Origin: an uncultured Chryseobacterium sp.
Lineage (GTDB): Bacteria > Bacteroidota > Bacteroidia > Flavobacteriales > Weeksellaceae
Assembly (NCBI GenBank): GCA_913778085.1
Contig: CAJYXJ010000041.1
Coordinates: forward strand, 1-64,000
Length of the DNA stretch: 64,000 nt
Direction: 5' to 3'
Below are positions 45,785 to 53,737 of the stretch, piece by piece (the first letter of the stretch is position 1; every line of letters starts with the position of its first letter). The position numbers were made by a program, and so were the translations under genes. The notes under the pieces were generated by a model that saw nothing but the letters and a program-made list of their open reading frames with translations, had not been told where the DNA came from and did not search any database.

Positions 45785-45892
45785 TTACTAAGAAATACAA
45801 CTGAAGTGGAAACATATTTTGCTTTTTTCAGCTCTGAAATCGCAATTAAATTTATAAAAATTTAAGCACAGCATCGTCGGCTGTGCTTTTTT
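45785..45892 (+). ncRNA. Candidate small RNA ending at an orphan terminator
   Basis: A stem AAGCACAGC / GCTGTGCTT (45864-45888) with a T tract ends a stretch with no open frame. About 100 bases upstream a TTTGGCATAG element (from 45758) and TACATTTA (45779-45786) look like a weak promoter, though the last base of the -7 box is wrong. The transcript would be about 100 nt. No known RNA family is recognised. Confidence 0.3.
45864..45892 (+). terminator. Orphan terminator
   Basis: A perfect 9-bp stem with a 7-nt loop and six Ts, more than 330 bases beyond the nearest gene stop. Confidence 0.75.
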
Positions 45893-45932
45893 ATTGTTGT
45901 CTAATTAAAAAAATGAGATGTTTTTATCTACT

Positions 45933-45965
45933 GAATTCGCTCCTAAAGAGCGGATTCTTTTATTT
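45933..45965 (+). terminator. Second orphan terminator
   Basis: A 10-bp stem GAATTCGCTC / GAGCGGATTC (one mismatch), loop CTAAA, followed by a T-rich tail just before the tRNA promoter. Confidence 0.6.
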
Positions 45966-45984
45966 TAAATCATAAAAAAATTAG

Positions 45985-45992
45985 TATCTTTG
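45985..45992 (+). promoter_or_regulatory. -7 box of tRNA-Arg
   Basis: TATCTTTG, 11 bases before the mature 5' end of the tRNA. Confidence 0.65.
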
Positions 45993-46003
45993 GCGCACCA
46001 AAA

Positions 46004-46075
46004 GGTCCCATAGTTCAACGGATAGAATAGAAGTTTCCTAAACTTTAGATCCAAGTTCGATTCTTGGTGGGACTA
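46004..46075 (+). tRNA. tRNA-Arg (anticodon CCT)
   Basis: A full 72-nt cloverleaf: acceptor GGTCCCA / TGGGACT, D arm GTTC / GAAT, anticodon stem GAAGT / ACTTT with loop TTCCTAA (anticodon CCT, reading AGG), T arm CCAAG-TTCGATT-CTTGG, discriminator A. The first acceptor pair is G-U and the CCA end is not encoded. A -7 box and a strong terminator frame it, so it is a single-gene transcript. Confidence 0.93.
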
Positions 46076-46096
46076 CATGACAGAAGTGTTTCACAT

Positions 46097-46135
46097 AAAA
46101 CATCACAGGTTTTCAAAACCTGTGATGTTTTTATT
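46097..46135 (+). terminator. Terminator of tRNA-Arg
   Basis: A perfect 17-bp inverted repeat (46097-46113 and 46115-46131) around one base, with core CATCACAGGTTTT, followed by a T-rich tract. It resembles the hairpin at 14107. Confidence 0.85.
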
Positions 46136-46168
46136 TTCAGCCAGAATCTCCGGTTACTCGAATGATGT

Positions 46169-46200
46169 AAAAAGGCTGTCCGGAAAAGGACAGCCTTTTT
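46169..46200 (-). terminator. Terminator of uvrA
   Basis: A perfect 13-bp stem AAAAAGGCTGTCC / GGACAGCCTTTTT with a 6-nt loop, directly after the uvrA stop on the minus strand. Confidence 0.85.
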
Positions 46201-46203
46201 GTT

Positions 46204-48996
46204 TTAATTTTCCAGCTTTTCTTTGATGTATTTTGCGGTATGGGATTTTTTGTTTTTGGCAAGTTCCTCCGGTGTCCCGGTGAAAACCACTTCACCGCCG
46301 TGCTTTCCTGCTTCCGGGCCGATGTCGATAATATAATCGGCGGATTTGATAATGTCCGGCTGGTGCTCGATCACAATCACAGAATGCCCCAGGTCGATCA
46401 GAGCCTGTAAAGACTTCAGCAGTTTCTGGATATCATGGAAATGAAGCCCCGTAGACGGCTCATCGAAAATAAACAGTGTTTTGTCCGTTGTTACTCCTTT
46501 TACCAGGAAAGAAGCCAGTTTTACGCGTTGTGCTTCACCGCCAGAAAGGGTAGAAGAACTCTGCCCTAGCTGTAAATATCCCAAACCGACATCCTGCAGT
46601 GGCTTCAGTTTGGTTACGATTTTCTCTTCTTTATTATCGGTAAAGAATTCCAGTGCTTCATCCACGGTCATATGAAGGATATCCGAAATGTTTTTTTCGT
46701 CGTATTTTACTTCCAGGATTTCGTTTTTGAAACGGGTTCCTTTACAGACTTCGCATTCCAGCTCAATATCGGCCATAAACTGCATGGAAACATTGATGAC
46801 GCCTTCACCTTTACATTCGTCGCATCGTCCGCCGTCTACGTTGAAAGAAAAATGCTTTGGCTTGTAGCCCATCATTTTTGCCATTTTCTGCTTGGCAAAC
46901 AGATCCCGGATGTCGTCGTAAGCTTTAAGGTAGGTTACGGGATTTGATCTTGAAGATTTTCCGATTGGGTTCTGGTCGATCAGTTCAATATTTTTAATGA
47001 GCTTTGTTGGAAAATCCACGGAATCATAATCACCTTTTTTACCGCCCATACCCAGCTGAATCTGGACGTCGTTGGTCAGGATTTCTTTCATCAGGGTAGA
47101 TTTCCCGCTTCCCGAAATCCCTGAAATTACAGCGAGACTCTCAAGAGGAATGTCTACATTTATATTTTTCAGGTTATTCTGGCGGGCACCTTTAATTTGG
47201 ATCCACTCTTTCGGTTTTCTGCGTTTTTTCGGAACTTCGATTTCCAGCCTTCCGGTCAGGTATTTCGAGGTCAGCGTATCTGCATTTTTAAGTTTCTTAT
47301 AATCGCCAGCAAATACCAGTTCACCGCCCAGATATCCGGCTTCAGGCCCTATATCGATAATGTAGTCTGCTGCCTTCATGACATCTTCATCGTGTTCCAC
47401 CACAATAACGGTATTGCCAAGATCACGCAGGTTATGTAAGACTTCAATTAGATTTTCTGTGTCTCTTGAATGTAACCCGATCGACGGTTCGTCGAGAATA
47501 TAAATGGAACCCACCAGGGAACTTCCTAAACTGGTGGCCAGGTTGATCCTCTGGCTTTCACCACCGGAAAGGGTGTTGGAAGTCCTGTTCAGAGTCAGAT
47601 AACCTAATCCGACTTTTAGTAAAAATTCCAGACGGGTTGTAATTTCGTATAAGAGCCTTTTGGCAATTTCCTGGTCATGTCCGGATAATTTCAATCCCTG
47701 AATCAGCGGGAAGAGTTCGTCCAACGGCAGCTCGATCATCGACTGGATGTTGTAGCCGTCGATTTTCACCCAACTGGTCTCTTCACGCAGCCTCAAACCT
47801 TCACAGGTCGGGCAAAGCGTTTTTCCACGGTAACGGGAAAGCATCACCCGGTATTGGATTTTGTATAAATTTTCCTCCAGCATCCGGAAGAAATTATCAA
47901 TGGAAGGGAAGGTGCTTTTTCCGTCGCCTTTCCAAAGATATTTTTTCTGTTCTTTGGTTAATTGGTGATAGGGCTTATGGATCGGGAAATCTTTTGCTTT
48001 TTTAATGAAATCCTTCTTCCATTCGCTCATGCTGTCTCCTCTCCAGGATGCCACTGCATCTTCAAAAACAGACAGGGTTTTATTCGGGATCACAAGGTCT
48101 TCATCAATACCGATTACTTTCCCATATCCTTCACAGGTCGGGCAGGCACCGTAAGGATTGTTGAAGCTGAAAAAATGAACGTTGGGTTCCAGGAATTCGA
48201 TGCCGTCAAGCTCAAATTTATTGGAGAATTCTTTGATTTTTCCGGTATCGGTATTTTTCAGCGAACAGTAGCCACGGCCTTCATAAAAAGCCATCTGAAT
48301 GGAATCTGCCAGACGCTGAAGAAAACTTTCATCTTCTTCGTAAGCAAAACGGTCAATGACCAGATTGATTTCCATTCCTTTTTCGGGAATGAAGCCGAAA
48401 CTTTCCAGGTCTTCGATGCCCGCAACATTACCGTTGATTTCAAGCCTGGTAAATCCTGCCAGCTTTAAGACATTCAGGTTTTCACCGAAATTTGCCGCAT
48501 CATAATCATAAGGTGCCGTAAGTAAAAATGAGGTATCTTTCTCGGAAGCTTTGATAAAATCAATAACATCAGAAACGGAATCTTTCTTTACTTCTTCGCC
48601 CGAAACCGGGGAAAATGTTTTCCCGATCCTTGCAAAAAGCAGCTTCATATAATCATAAATTTCCGTAGAAGTTCCTACCGTAGATCTTGGATTGGACGAA
48701 ATTACTTTCTGCTGAATGGCGATCGAAGGTGCAAGGCCTTTTATATCATCCACTTTCGGTTTTTCAAGTTTTCCTAAAAACTGCCGTGCATAGGAGCTTA
48801 GACTCTCTACGTATCTTCTCTGTCCTTCCGCATAAATCGTATCAAAAGCCAGTGAAGATTTTCCGCTGCCGGAAACTCCCGTAATGACGATCAGTTTGTT
48901 TTTCGGGATAAGAACATCAATGTGTTTCAGATTGTTAAGGTGTGCATTCTTAACGAAAATCTGTTTTTTAATATCTATATCTGTTTTAGTAGCCAT
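46204..48996 (-). CDS. uvrA: Excinuclease ABC subunit UvrA
   Basis: A 930-residue DNA damage sensor of nucleotide-excision repair. It has two ABC ATPase modules, with Walker A GVSGSGKSS near residue 35 and GISGSGKST near residue 630, signature LSGGESQR and LSGGEAQR, and zinc-binding cysteine pairs CPTCEGYG, CPTCEG and CDECKGEG...CEVCKG. Length is normal. The start is placed at ATG 48996 (MATKTDIDIKK) since a -7 box at 49014-49021 would start transcription downstream of the more distant ATG at 49059. UvrB and UvrC are not in this window. Confidence 0.97.
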   Translation of the reverse strand: MATKTDIDIKKQIFVKNAHLNNLKHIDVLIPKNKLIVITGVSGSGKSSLAFDTIYAEGQRRYVESLSSYARQFLGKLEKPKVDDIKGLAPSIAIQQKVISSNPRSTVGTSTEIYDYMKLLFARIGKTFSPVSGEEVKKDSVSDVIDFIKASEKDTSFLLTAPYDYDAANFGENLNVLKLAGFTRLEINGNVAGIEDLESFGFIPEKGMEINLVIDRFAYEEDESFLQRLADSIQMAFYEGRGYCSLKNTDTGKIKEFSNKFELDGIEFLEPNVHFFSFNNPYGACPTCEGYGKVIGIDEDLVIPNKTLSVFEDAVASWRGDSMSEWKKDFIKKAKDFPIHKPYHQLTKEQKKYLWKGDGKSTFPSIDNFFRMLEENLYKIQYRVMLSRYRGKTLCPTCEGLRLREETSWVKIDGYNIQSMIELPLDELFPLIQGLKLSGHDQEIAKRLLYEITTRLEFLLKVGLGYLTLNRTSNTLSGGESQRINLATSLGSSLVGSIYILDEPSIGLHSRDTENLIEVLHNLRDLGNTVIVVEHDEDVMKAADYIIDIGPEAGYLGGELVFAGDYKKLKNADTLTSKYLTGRLEIEVPKKRRKPKEWIQIKGARQNNLKNINVDIPLESLAVISGISGSGKSTLMKEILTNDVQIQLGMGGKKGDYDSVDFPTKLIKNIELIDQNPIGKSSRSNPVTYLKAYDDIRDLFAKQKMAKMMGYKPKHFSFNVDGGRCDECKGEGVINVSMQFMADIELECEVCKGTRFKNEILEVKYDEKNISDILHMTVDEALEFFTDNKEEKIVTKLKPLQDVGLGYLQLGQSSSTLSGGEAQRVKLASFLVKGVTTDKTLFIFDEPSTGLHFHDIQKLLKSLQALIDLGHSVIVIEHQPDIIKSADYIIDIGPEAGKHGGEVVFTGTPEELAKNKKSHTAKYIKEKLEN

Positions 48997-49013
48997 AGTA
49001 AAATTAAGACTAA

Positions 49014-49021
49014 CAAAATTA
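49014..49021 (-). promoter_or_regulatory. -7 box of uvrA
   Basis: Minus-strand TAATTTTG, 17 bases upstream of the ATG at 48996. I see no SOS-type operator that I can name for this class. Confidence 0.5.
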
Positions 49022-49054
49022 CGAATTTTTGACGGAAGTTCAGGTATATGTTTT

Positions 49055-49203
49055 GGCAACTATTTACAAATCTACACTGCTGAAAAACTCATTTTTAAAT
49101 GATACCCGGGTGTGGTTTTTTTTCCAGCTGTTTTTTCTTTCGGTAAAATATATGAAATCTTTCAAAGCATGGCTATATGGCAGTTATTTACATTTCTACA
49201 CTG
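49055..49203. repeat. Pair of 25-bp imperfect direct repeats upstream of the IS1595 gene
   Basis: 49055-49079 and 49179-49203 match at 21 of 25 positions (GGCAnyTATTTACA...TCTACACTG), 124 bases apart, in a gene-free region. They may be remnants of element ends or binding sites. Confidence 0.5.
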
Positions 49204-49366
49204 TGTGAGAATATTTAGAACAAGACTTTTTATTCATAGATTTTTAAATAAATTAACCCTGATCTTCACTAAGTCACGATTTTTAGAAAAATATAGAAAC
49301 TTTAACTAAAATTTAATAATATGTACCAAAACTATACGTTCAGATAATTGCTAATATTGCACTACC

Positions 49367-50293
49367 ATGATTAACACAAATTTCAAGTCTGTACTGGAAT
49401 TGATCCAGACTTTCTCCTCCGAGCAGGTTTGTATCGACTACTTAGAGCAAATGAGATGGGGCGGAGTCGTTGAAAGCCCGTTCGATCCGGAATCAAAAAT
49501 ATATAAATGCAGCAATAACCGCTACCGATGTAAGAATACCGGAAAGTATTTTAACGTAAAAACCGGTACTATGTTTGAGAATACAAAGATCAGCCTTCAG
49601 AAATGGTTTCTGGCGATCTGGCTGCTTACCTGTGGCAAAAAAGGAATAAGTTCCGTACAGCTGGCAAAAGATATCGGTGTTACCCAGAAAACCGCCTGGT
49701 TTTTATCCCACCGCATCCGCGAATGTTTCGGAATTGAAAATAACCATGTCCTCGAAGGCGATGTTGAATGTGATGAAACTTTTATCGGCGGCAAAAATAA
49801 AAACAGGCATGCCGATAAGAAAGCCAAATATTCGGGAGGCCGCAATTTTCCGGATAAGATTCCTGTAATAGGCATGCTTCAGCGAAAAGGTAAAATGAAT
49901 GCTTTCGTGATAGACAATACCGGTAAAAAAAACATCCATCCTCTGATACATCGGTATATCGCCGCGAAGAATACCAGGCTGATCACTGACGAATGGTCAG
50001 GTTATAAAGGTCTGCACACCTTCTACCGTCATGCTGCCGTAGACCATTCAAGAAAAGAATACGTCAACACCACAGATAAAACGATACACACCAACAGCAT
50101 TGAAGGCTGCTGGAAAATACTTAAAAATTCAATTTACGGAATATATAATGCTGTATCCCGAAAACACCTCCAGAAGTATGTGAACGAATTCCTTTACAGA
50201 TTCAACCTGCGAAGTATTCCGGATAATACGAGATTTACCTACCTGCTGAGAAAAAGTAAAGTCAGAACCAAATATAAAAGCCTGATTCTGTAA
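49367..50293 (+). mobile_element. IS1595-family (ISXO2-like) transposase gene
   Basis: A 308-residue intact transposase. The N-terminal zinc-ribbon-like region has WGGVVESPF, YKCSNNRYRCKNTGKYFNV; the DDE-type catalytic core has D136 in ECDETFIGG, D208 in ITDEWSGYKG, and N243/E246 in TNSIEGCWK, as in IS1595-type enzymes. Despite the intact frame I could not find matching terminal inverted repeats on either side, so the full element boundaries are unknown and it may be immobile or domesticated. The neighbours show no passenger gene. Confidence 0.85.
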
Positions 50294-50512
50294 AAGAGCA
50301 GATTAAACCGGCATTTTCGAAATTAATATTATTTCAGTTTTTGTGATATGCAGAACTGGTGGATATAATAACAATACAATTCCTTATTTATAAATTTATT
50401 ATCGGAAATTGCATCATTTATGATCGGTTGTTTTTATGGGATATAAAAATCTGAAAAAGAAATAATTATTTCTTTCAGTTTAGCGTAAATATGACTACTT
50501 TAACAGTTGAAA

Positions 50513-50734
50513 ATGTTACCTGATATATTAAGAGAAAAAAAGATAAAAAGTATTTTTATAAGGAAAGAAGAATACTTTGATGTAACTGATATCGAAAAAA
50601 ATCATCCCGATTTGAATATTGATAGCAGCAAAGCTGTTATTGTAAAAAAAGCGAAATATATAAAAGCGGAATATGTAAATCCCTTGTCTGATTTTGATCA
50701 TATGATAAAGAATATTTTTAAACCAAAAAAATGA
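50513..50734 (+). CDS. Small basic protein of unknown function
   Basis: A 73-residue lysine-rich soluble protein (FDVTDIEKNHPDLNIDSSKA, VKKAKYIKAEYVNP). The ATG at 50513 is used; an in-frame TTG lies two codons upstream. No family is recognised. It is 220 bases after the transposase gene and could be either a passenger of that element or an unrelated gene. AT-rich composition leaves some doubt that it is real. Confidence 0.45.
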   Translation: MLPDILREKKIKSIFIRKEEYFDVTDIEKNHPDLNIDSSKAVIVKKAKYIKAEYVNPLSDFDHMIKNIFKPKK

Positions 50735-50962
50735 TTTTTAACCAAGAACTGCAGACGATAAAAACTTAAAGCTGGATGAGTTTCATCAATTTTATCATCT
50801 TCGGACTTTTCAGATCATAAAAAAATTAGTACTTAAAATCTGATTTTTAATTATTTATGCCAAAAAGTAGACAATTCAATAGATTTCGGTGAATTTTAAC
50901 AATAAATATTGTTTCATAATGTAAAATTTATTAAATTGTACTAATAAATAGGTAATTTAGAA

Positions 50963-51013
50963 ATGAGAAAACTATTCAGAGATCTGGTTACACATTTAAT
51001 GAGAAAAAGATAA
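50963..51013 (+). CDS. Possible 16-residue mini-gene
   Basis: An ATG at 50963 opens a 16-codon frame encoding MRKLFRDLVTHLMRKR, a strongly cationic amphipathic peptide, and its stop is followed after 15 bases by a strong terminator. The TonB receptor downstream has its own promoter beyond that terminator, so the frame is either an independent small gene or chance. No start signals can be judged in this phylum, and the -7 region upstream (TAATTTAG) has one mismatch. Confidence 0.4.
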   Translation: MRKLFRDLVTHLMRKR

Positions 51014-51028
51014 AAACCATAATTCCCG

Positions 51029-51056
51029 GGATGCGCTTTTGCCGCATCCTTTTTTT
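51029..51056 (+). terminator. Terminator after the mini-ORF
   Basis: GGATGCG / CGCATCC stem with a 7-nt loop and seven Ts. Confidence 0.85.
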
Positions 51057-51069
51057 ATGACAACAATCA

Positions 51070-51101
51070 TTTGCCTGTCTTCAGGAACTCCACTACTTTT
51101 G
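51070..51101 (+). promoter_or_regulatory. Promoter of the TonB receptor gene
   Basis: TTTG (51070-51073), exactly 20 bases, then TACTTTTG (51094-51101). Transcription from about 51108 places the ATG at 51137 as start and rules out a TTG at 51071. Confidence 0.75.
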
Positions 51102-51136
51102 GGATCGCAAAACTAACTGAGAATAAACCCGAAATT

Positions 51137-52948
51137 ATGATTAAAAAAGCTGGAAGTATTTTTTTCCTTGGAGTCTTCTTTTTTGTGCAGGCGCAGGAAA
51201 AATCAACGGATATTGAAACCATTGAAGTCCAGGGAAAGCTTTTTTCCACTCCTTACAAAGCAGCAAACCAAAATATTACCATCATTACAAGAGAGGAAAT
51301 CTTACATTCTCCTGCAAAAAGCATTGATGAAATCCTTCAGCTGGTTCCGGGAATGGATATCAGGAGGAGAGGTGCGAACGGGGTGCAGAGCGATCTTGGC
51401 TTCAGAGGCAGTTCTTTCGAGCAGGTGCTTTTGCTGCTGAATGGGATCAGGATGAACGATTCGCAGACGGGGCACAATTCGATGAATCTTCCGGTTGATC
51501 TCGATGATGTCGAAAGGATTGAAATCATCAAAGGTCCTGCAGCAAGACGTTTCGGGCAGAATGCCTATGCCGGCGTAATTAATGTCATCACAAAAACGTA
51601 TTCCGGGAAAAGGGTAAAGGTAAGCGCAGAAGGCGGCGATTTCAAAACATATGGCTTCGGGCTGAATGCTCAGTTGGGAAATGAGAAATTTTCCAACTCG
51701 TTACAGGCTAATTCTTCAGGCTCTCAGGGATATATTTACAATACGGACTATGAGATCCGGAATATCTTTTACCAGAGTAAACTGAATATCAAAGAGGGAG
51801 ACCTCAGGCTGCAGGCCGGCTTTTCAGAGAAAAAATTTGGTGCGAACGGTTTCTATGCGTCCAAAGCAGCCACCGAACAGTATGAAGAAACCCAGGCTTC
51901 GGTGGTAAGTCTGGCACATCAGCAAAAATTTGGAAGACTGAAGCTGAACTCAAATGTTTATTGGAGAAGAGGACAGGATATGTACCTTTATAATAGGGAA
52001 AAACCTGAGATTTACAGAAATATGCACATTGGGAACAATGTAGGAGGGGAAGTAAATTCGGCTTATGAATGGGGACTGGGAACAACTGGAATCGGTGTTG
52101 AATTAAGGAAGGAATTTCTGGTAAGCAACAACCTGGGCAACAGAAACCGCTTTGTTTCGCAGGTATTTTTTGAACATCATTTTTCATTACTGGATAAAAA
52201 ATTAAACGTCAGTCCGGGAATTTCCTGGGCCAATTATTCCCAGGAAGGCAACTTTTTCTACCCGGGCTTAGACGTAGGATTTACCTTTAACCAAAACCAT
52301 AAAATCTACGGAAACATTGCAAAAGTACACCGTGTACCTACTTTTACCGATCTTTATTATACCAGCAAAACCGAGCGCGGAAATCCCGATCTTCAGCCTG
52401 AAAATGCAGTATATACGGAAATAGGATACCAATACCAGACGAAAAGTATCCTGGCTAAAATAAGCGGATTCGTCAGAGATACCCATAATGCCATCGACTG
52501 GACCAAAGTAAATGAAAATGACACTTTCTGGTCCGCCCGCAATATAGGGAATGCTGCCATCAAAGGAATCGAAGCAGAATGGAACCACCGCCTGAACGAC
52601 TGGCTGAAATATACTGTCGGATATACGTACCTGGATAATAAGTTGAACCAGCCCGCTGATTTTTTAGCCCGATATGCACTTGATAATTTAAAGCATCAGT
52701 TTGTCGCCAGGCTGGAAACGAGATTCCTGAAAAATTTCACAAATGAAATTTCGTATCGATACAATCAACGGCTAAATAACGGAAGTTATAATCTAGTAGA
52801 TGAAAAATTAAGTTTCGTTAAAAAAGACTTTTCCGTATATCTTTTGATTAATAATCTTACAAATACTTATTATACAGAAACTTTCGGTGTTCAGATGCCG
52901 CAAAGATGGTTTCATTTAGGTTTTTCATACACTATCAATATTAAGTAA
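51137..52948 (+). CDS. TonB-dependent outer-membrane receptor
   Basis: A 603-residue receptor: signal ending FVQAQ, plug domain (PYKAANQNITIITREEIL, LQLVPGMDIRRRG, LLLLNGIRMND, VERIEIIKGPAARRFGQNAYAGVINVITK) and a 22-strand barrel ending YTINI with a terminal hydrophobic pattern. It is short and lacks a regulatory N-terminal domain, as in siderophore, vitamin or metal receptors (BtuB/CirA-like). The ligand is not clear; the barrel has no telling motif. The following DUF2490 gene is 72 bases on with its own -7 box but may be functionally linked. Confidence 0.92.
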   Translation: MIKKAGSIFFLGVFFFVQAQEKSTDIETIEVQGKLFSTPYKAANQNITIITREEILHSPAKSIDEILQLVPGMDIRRRGANGVQSDLGFRGSSFEQVLLLLNGIRMNDSQTGHNSMNLPVDLDDVERIEIIKGPAARRFGQNAYAGVINVITKTYSGKRVKVSAEGGDFKTYGFGLNAQLGNEKFSNSLQANSSGSQGYIYNTDYEIRNIFYQSKLNIKEGDLRLQAGFSEKKFGANGFYASKAATEQYEETQASVVSLAHQQKFGRLKLNSNVYWRRGQDMYLYNREKPEIYRNMHIGNNVGGEVNSAYEWGLGTTGIGVELRKEFLVSNNLGNRNRFVSQVFFEHHFSLLDKKLNVSPGISWANYSQEGNFFYPGLDVGFTFNQNHKIYGNIAKVHRVPTFTDLYYTSKTERGNPDLQPENAVYTEIGYQYQTKSILAKISGFVRDTHNAIDWTKVNENDTFWSARNIGNAAIKGIEAEWNHRLNDWLKYTVGYTYLDNKLNQPADFLARYALDNLKHQFVARLETRFLKNFTNEISYRYNQRLNNGSYNLVDEKLSFVKKDFSVYLLINNLTNTYYTETFGVQMPQRWFHLGFSYTINIK

Positions 52949-52999
52949 ATGTTAATTAATAATGAATTAAAGTTAATATTACGAAATTGTTAATTCGTC

Positions 53000-53007
53000 T
53001 ACATTTG
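53000..53007 (+). promoter_or_regulatory. -7 box of the DUF2490 gene
   Basis: TACATTTG, 13 bases upstream of the ATG at 53021. Confidence 0.5.
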
Positions 53008-53020
53008 CAAAAATTTTTTA

Positions 53021-53737
53021 ATGAAAGTATTTATAAGTTTAAGCCTGCTTTTAAGCATTACATTTTTTAAGGCACAAGAACATATTTCCAGCTTCAATGC
53101 CCTTACCATAACTTATAAGTTTCATCCGAAATTTTTCCTGTATCTGGAAGGCCAGTCCAGAGGAATCGAAGAATATACGTATCCCGATTATTATGAGATA
53201 AAAGGAGGATTGGGATATAACCTGACGAAAAATCACAAACCCTTTATCGGAATGGGGAGGTATGCAACATATAAAGAACATACCATCAACAGAGAAGAAT
53301 TCAGGGTCTGGCTTCAGGATGTGATCGATTTTAAAAAAGGGATCGTGAAATTTGAAAACCGTTTACGTGCTGAAAAGTCATGGTTTTATGAACCTCAGGC
53401 AGATAAAAGTTCTGAAAGGATGCGGTACCGTTACCGTCTAAATATCTCTGTTCCGCTGAATGCAAAGAAAATCGGACCGAAGACCTTGTTTGCCAATGTA
53501 TATGACGAAATCTTTATTGTTTCCCCTAATAAACCTGCATTTGCAAGAAACCGAATCTACGGCGGTCTGGGTTATCAGATTGATGAACATTTCGGAGTAG
53601 TAGGGGGTTACCTGCTGCAAAGGGAATTTGAAGCAAAAGGAAATAAAAATTTCCACTTTGTATATCTTGCTTTAAACATCAATATCGACGATACCAACCC
53701 GCCGGCAAGGACATACCATTTCCCGGGTGCGGATTAA
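53021..53737 (+). CDS. DUF2490 family outer-membrane protein
   Basis: A 238-residue exported protein with a signal peptide ending FFKAQ, followed by alternating beta strands (FLYLEGQSRGIEEY, RLRAEKSWFYEP, RYRYRLNISVPLN, IYGGLGYQIDEHFGVVGGY) that form a small barrel, as described for DUF2490 proteins in Bacteroidota. No enzymatic function is known. Position after the TonB receptor suggests both act in the outer membrane, perhaps together. Its stop codon overlaps by four bases the end of the convergent M48 gene. Confidence 0.85.
   Translation: MKVFISLSLLLSITFFKAQEHISSFNALTITYKFHPKFFLYLEGQSRGIEEYTYPDYYEIKGGLGYNLTKNHKPFIGMGRYATYKEHTINREEFRVWLQDVIDFKKGIVKFENRLRAEKSWFYEPQADKSSERMRYRYRLNISVPLNAKKIGPKTLFANVYDEIFIVSPNKPAFARNRIYGGLGYQIDEHFGVVGGYLLQREFEAKGNKNFHFVYLALNINIDDTNPPARTYHFPGAD

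Larger units (their letters stand above)
45526..45984. other. Gap with terminators but no protein gene
   Basis: No credible reading frame. It holds two hairpin terminators (45864-45892 and 45933-45965) without an evident gene in front of them, which is why a small RNA is proposed below. Confidence 0.5.

Noticed and set aside
45758-45790. TTTGGCATAG element considered as a sigma-54 promoter
   Set aside because: The GG of TGGCA is present, but the position where GC is required in TTGC reads AT, so the -12 element is not convincing.
47962-48468. 168-codon plus-strand frame within uvrA
   Set aside because: The opposite strand encodes conserved UvrA zinc and ATPase regions; this frame is a by-product.
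50294-50512. Search for the right inverted end of the IS1595 element
   Set aside because: No segment here matches the inverted sequence left of the transposase gene closely enough to call.
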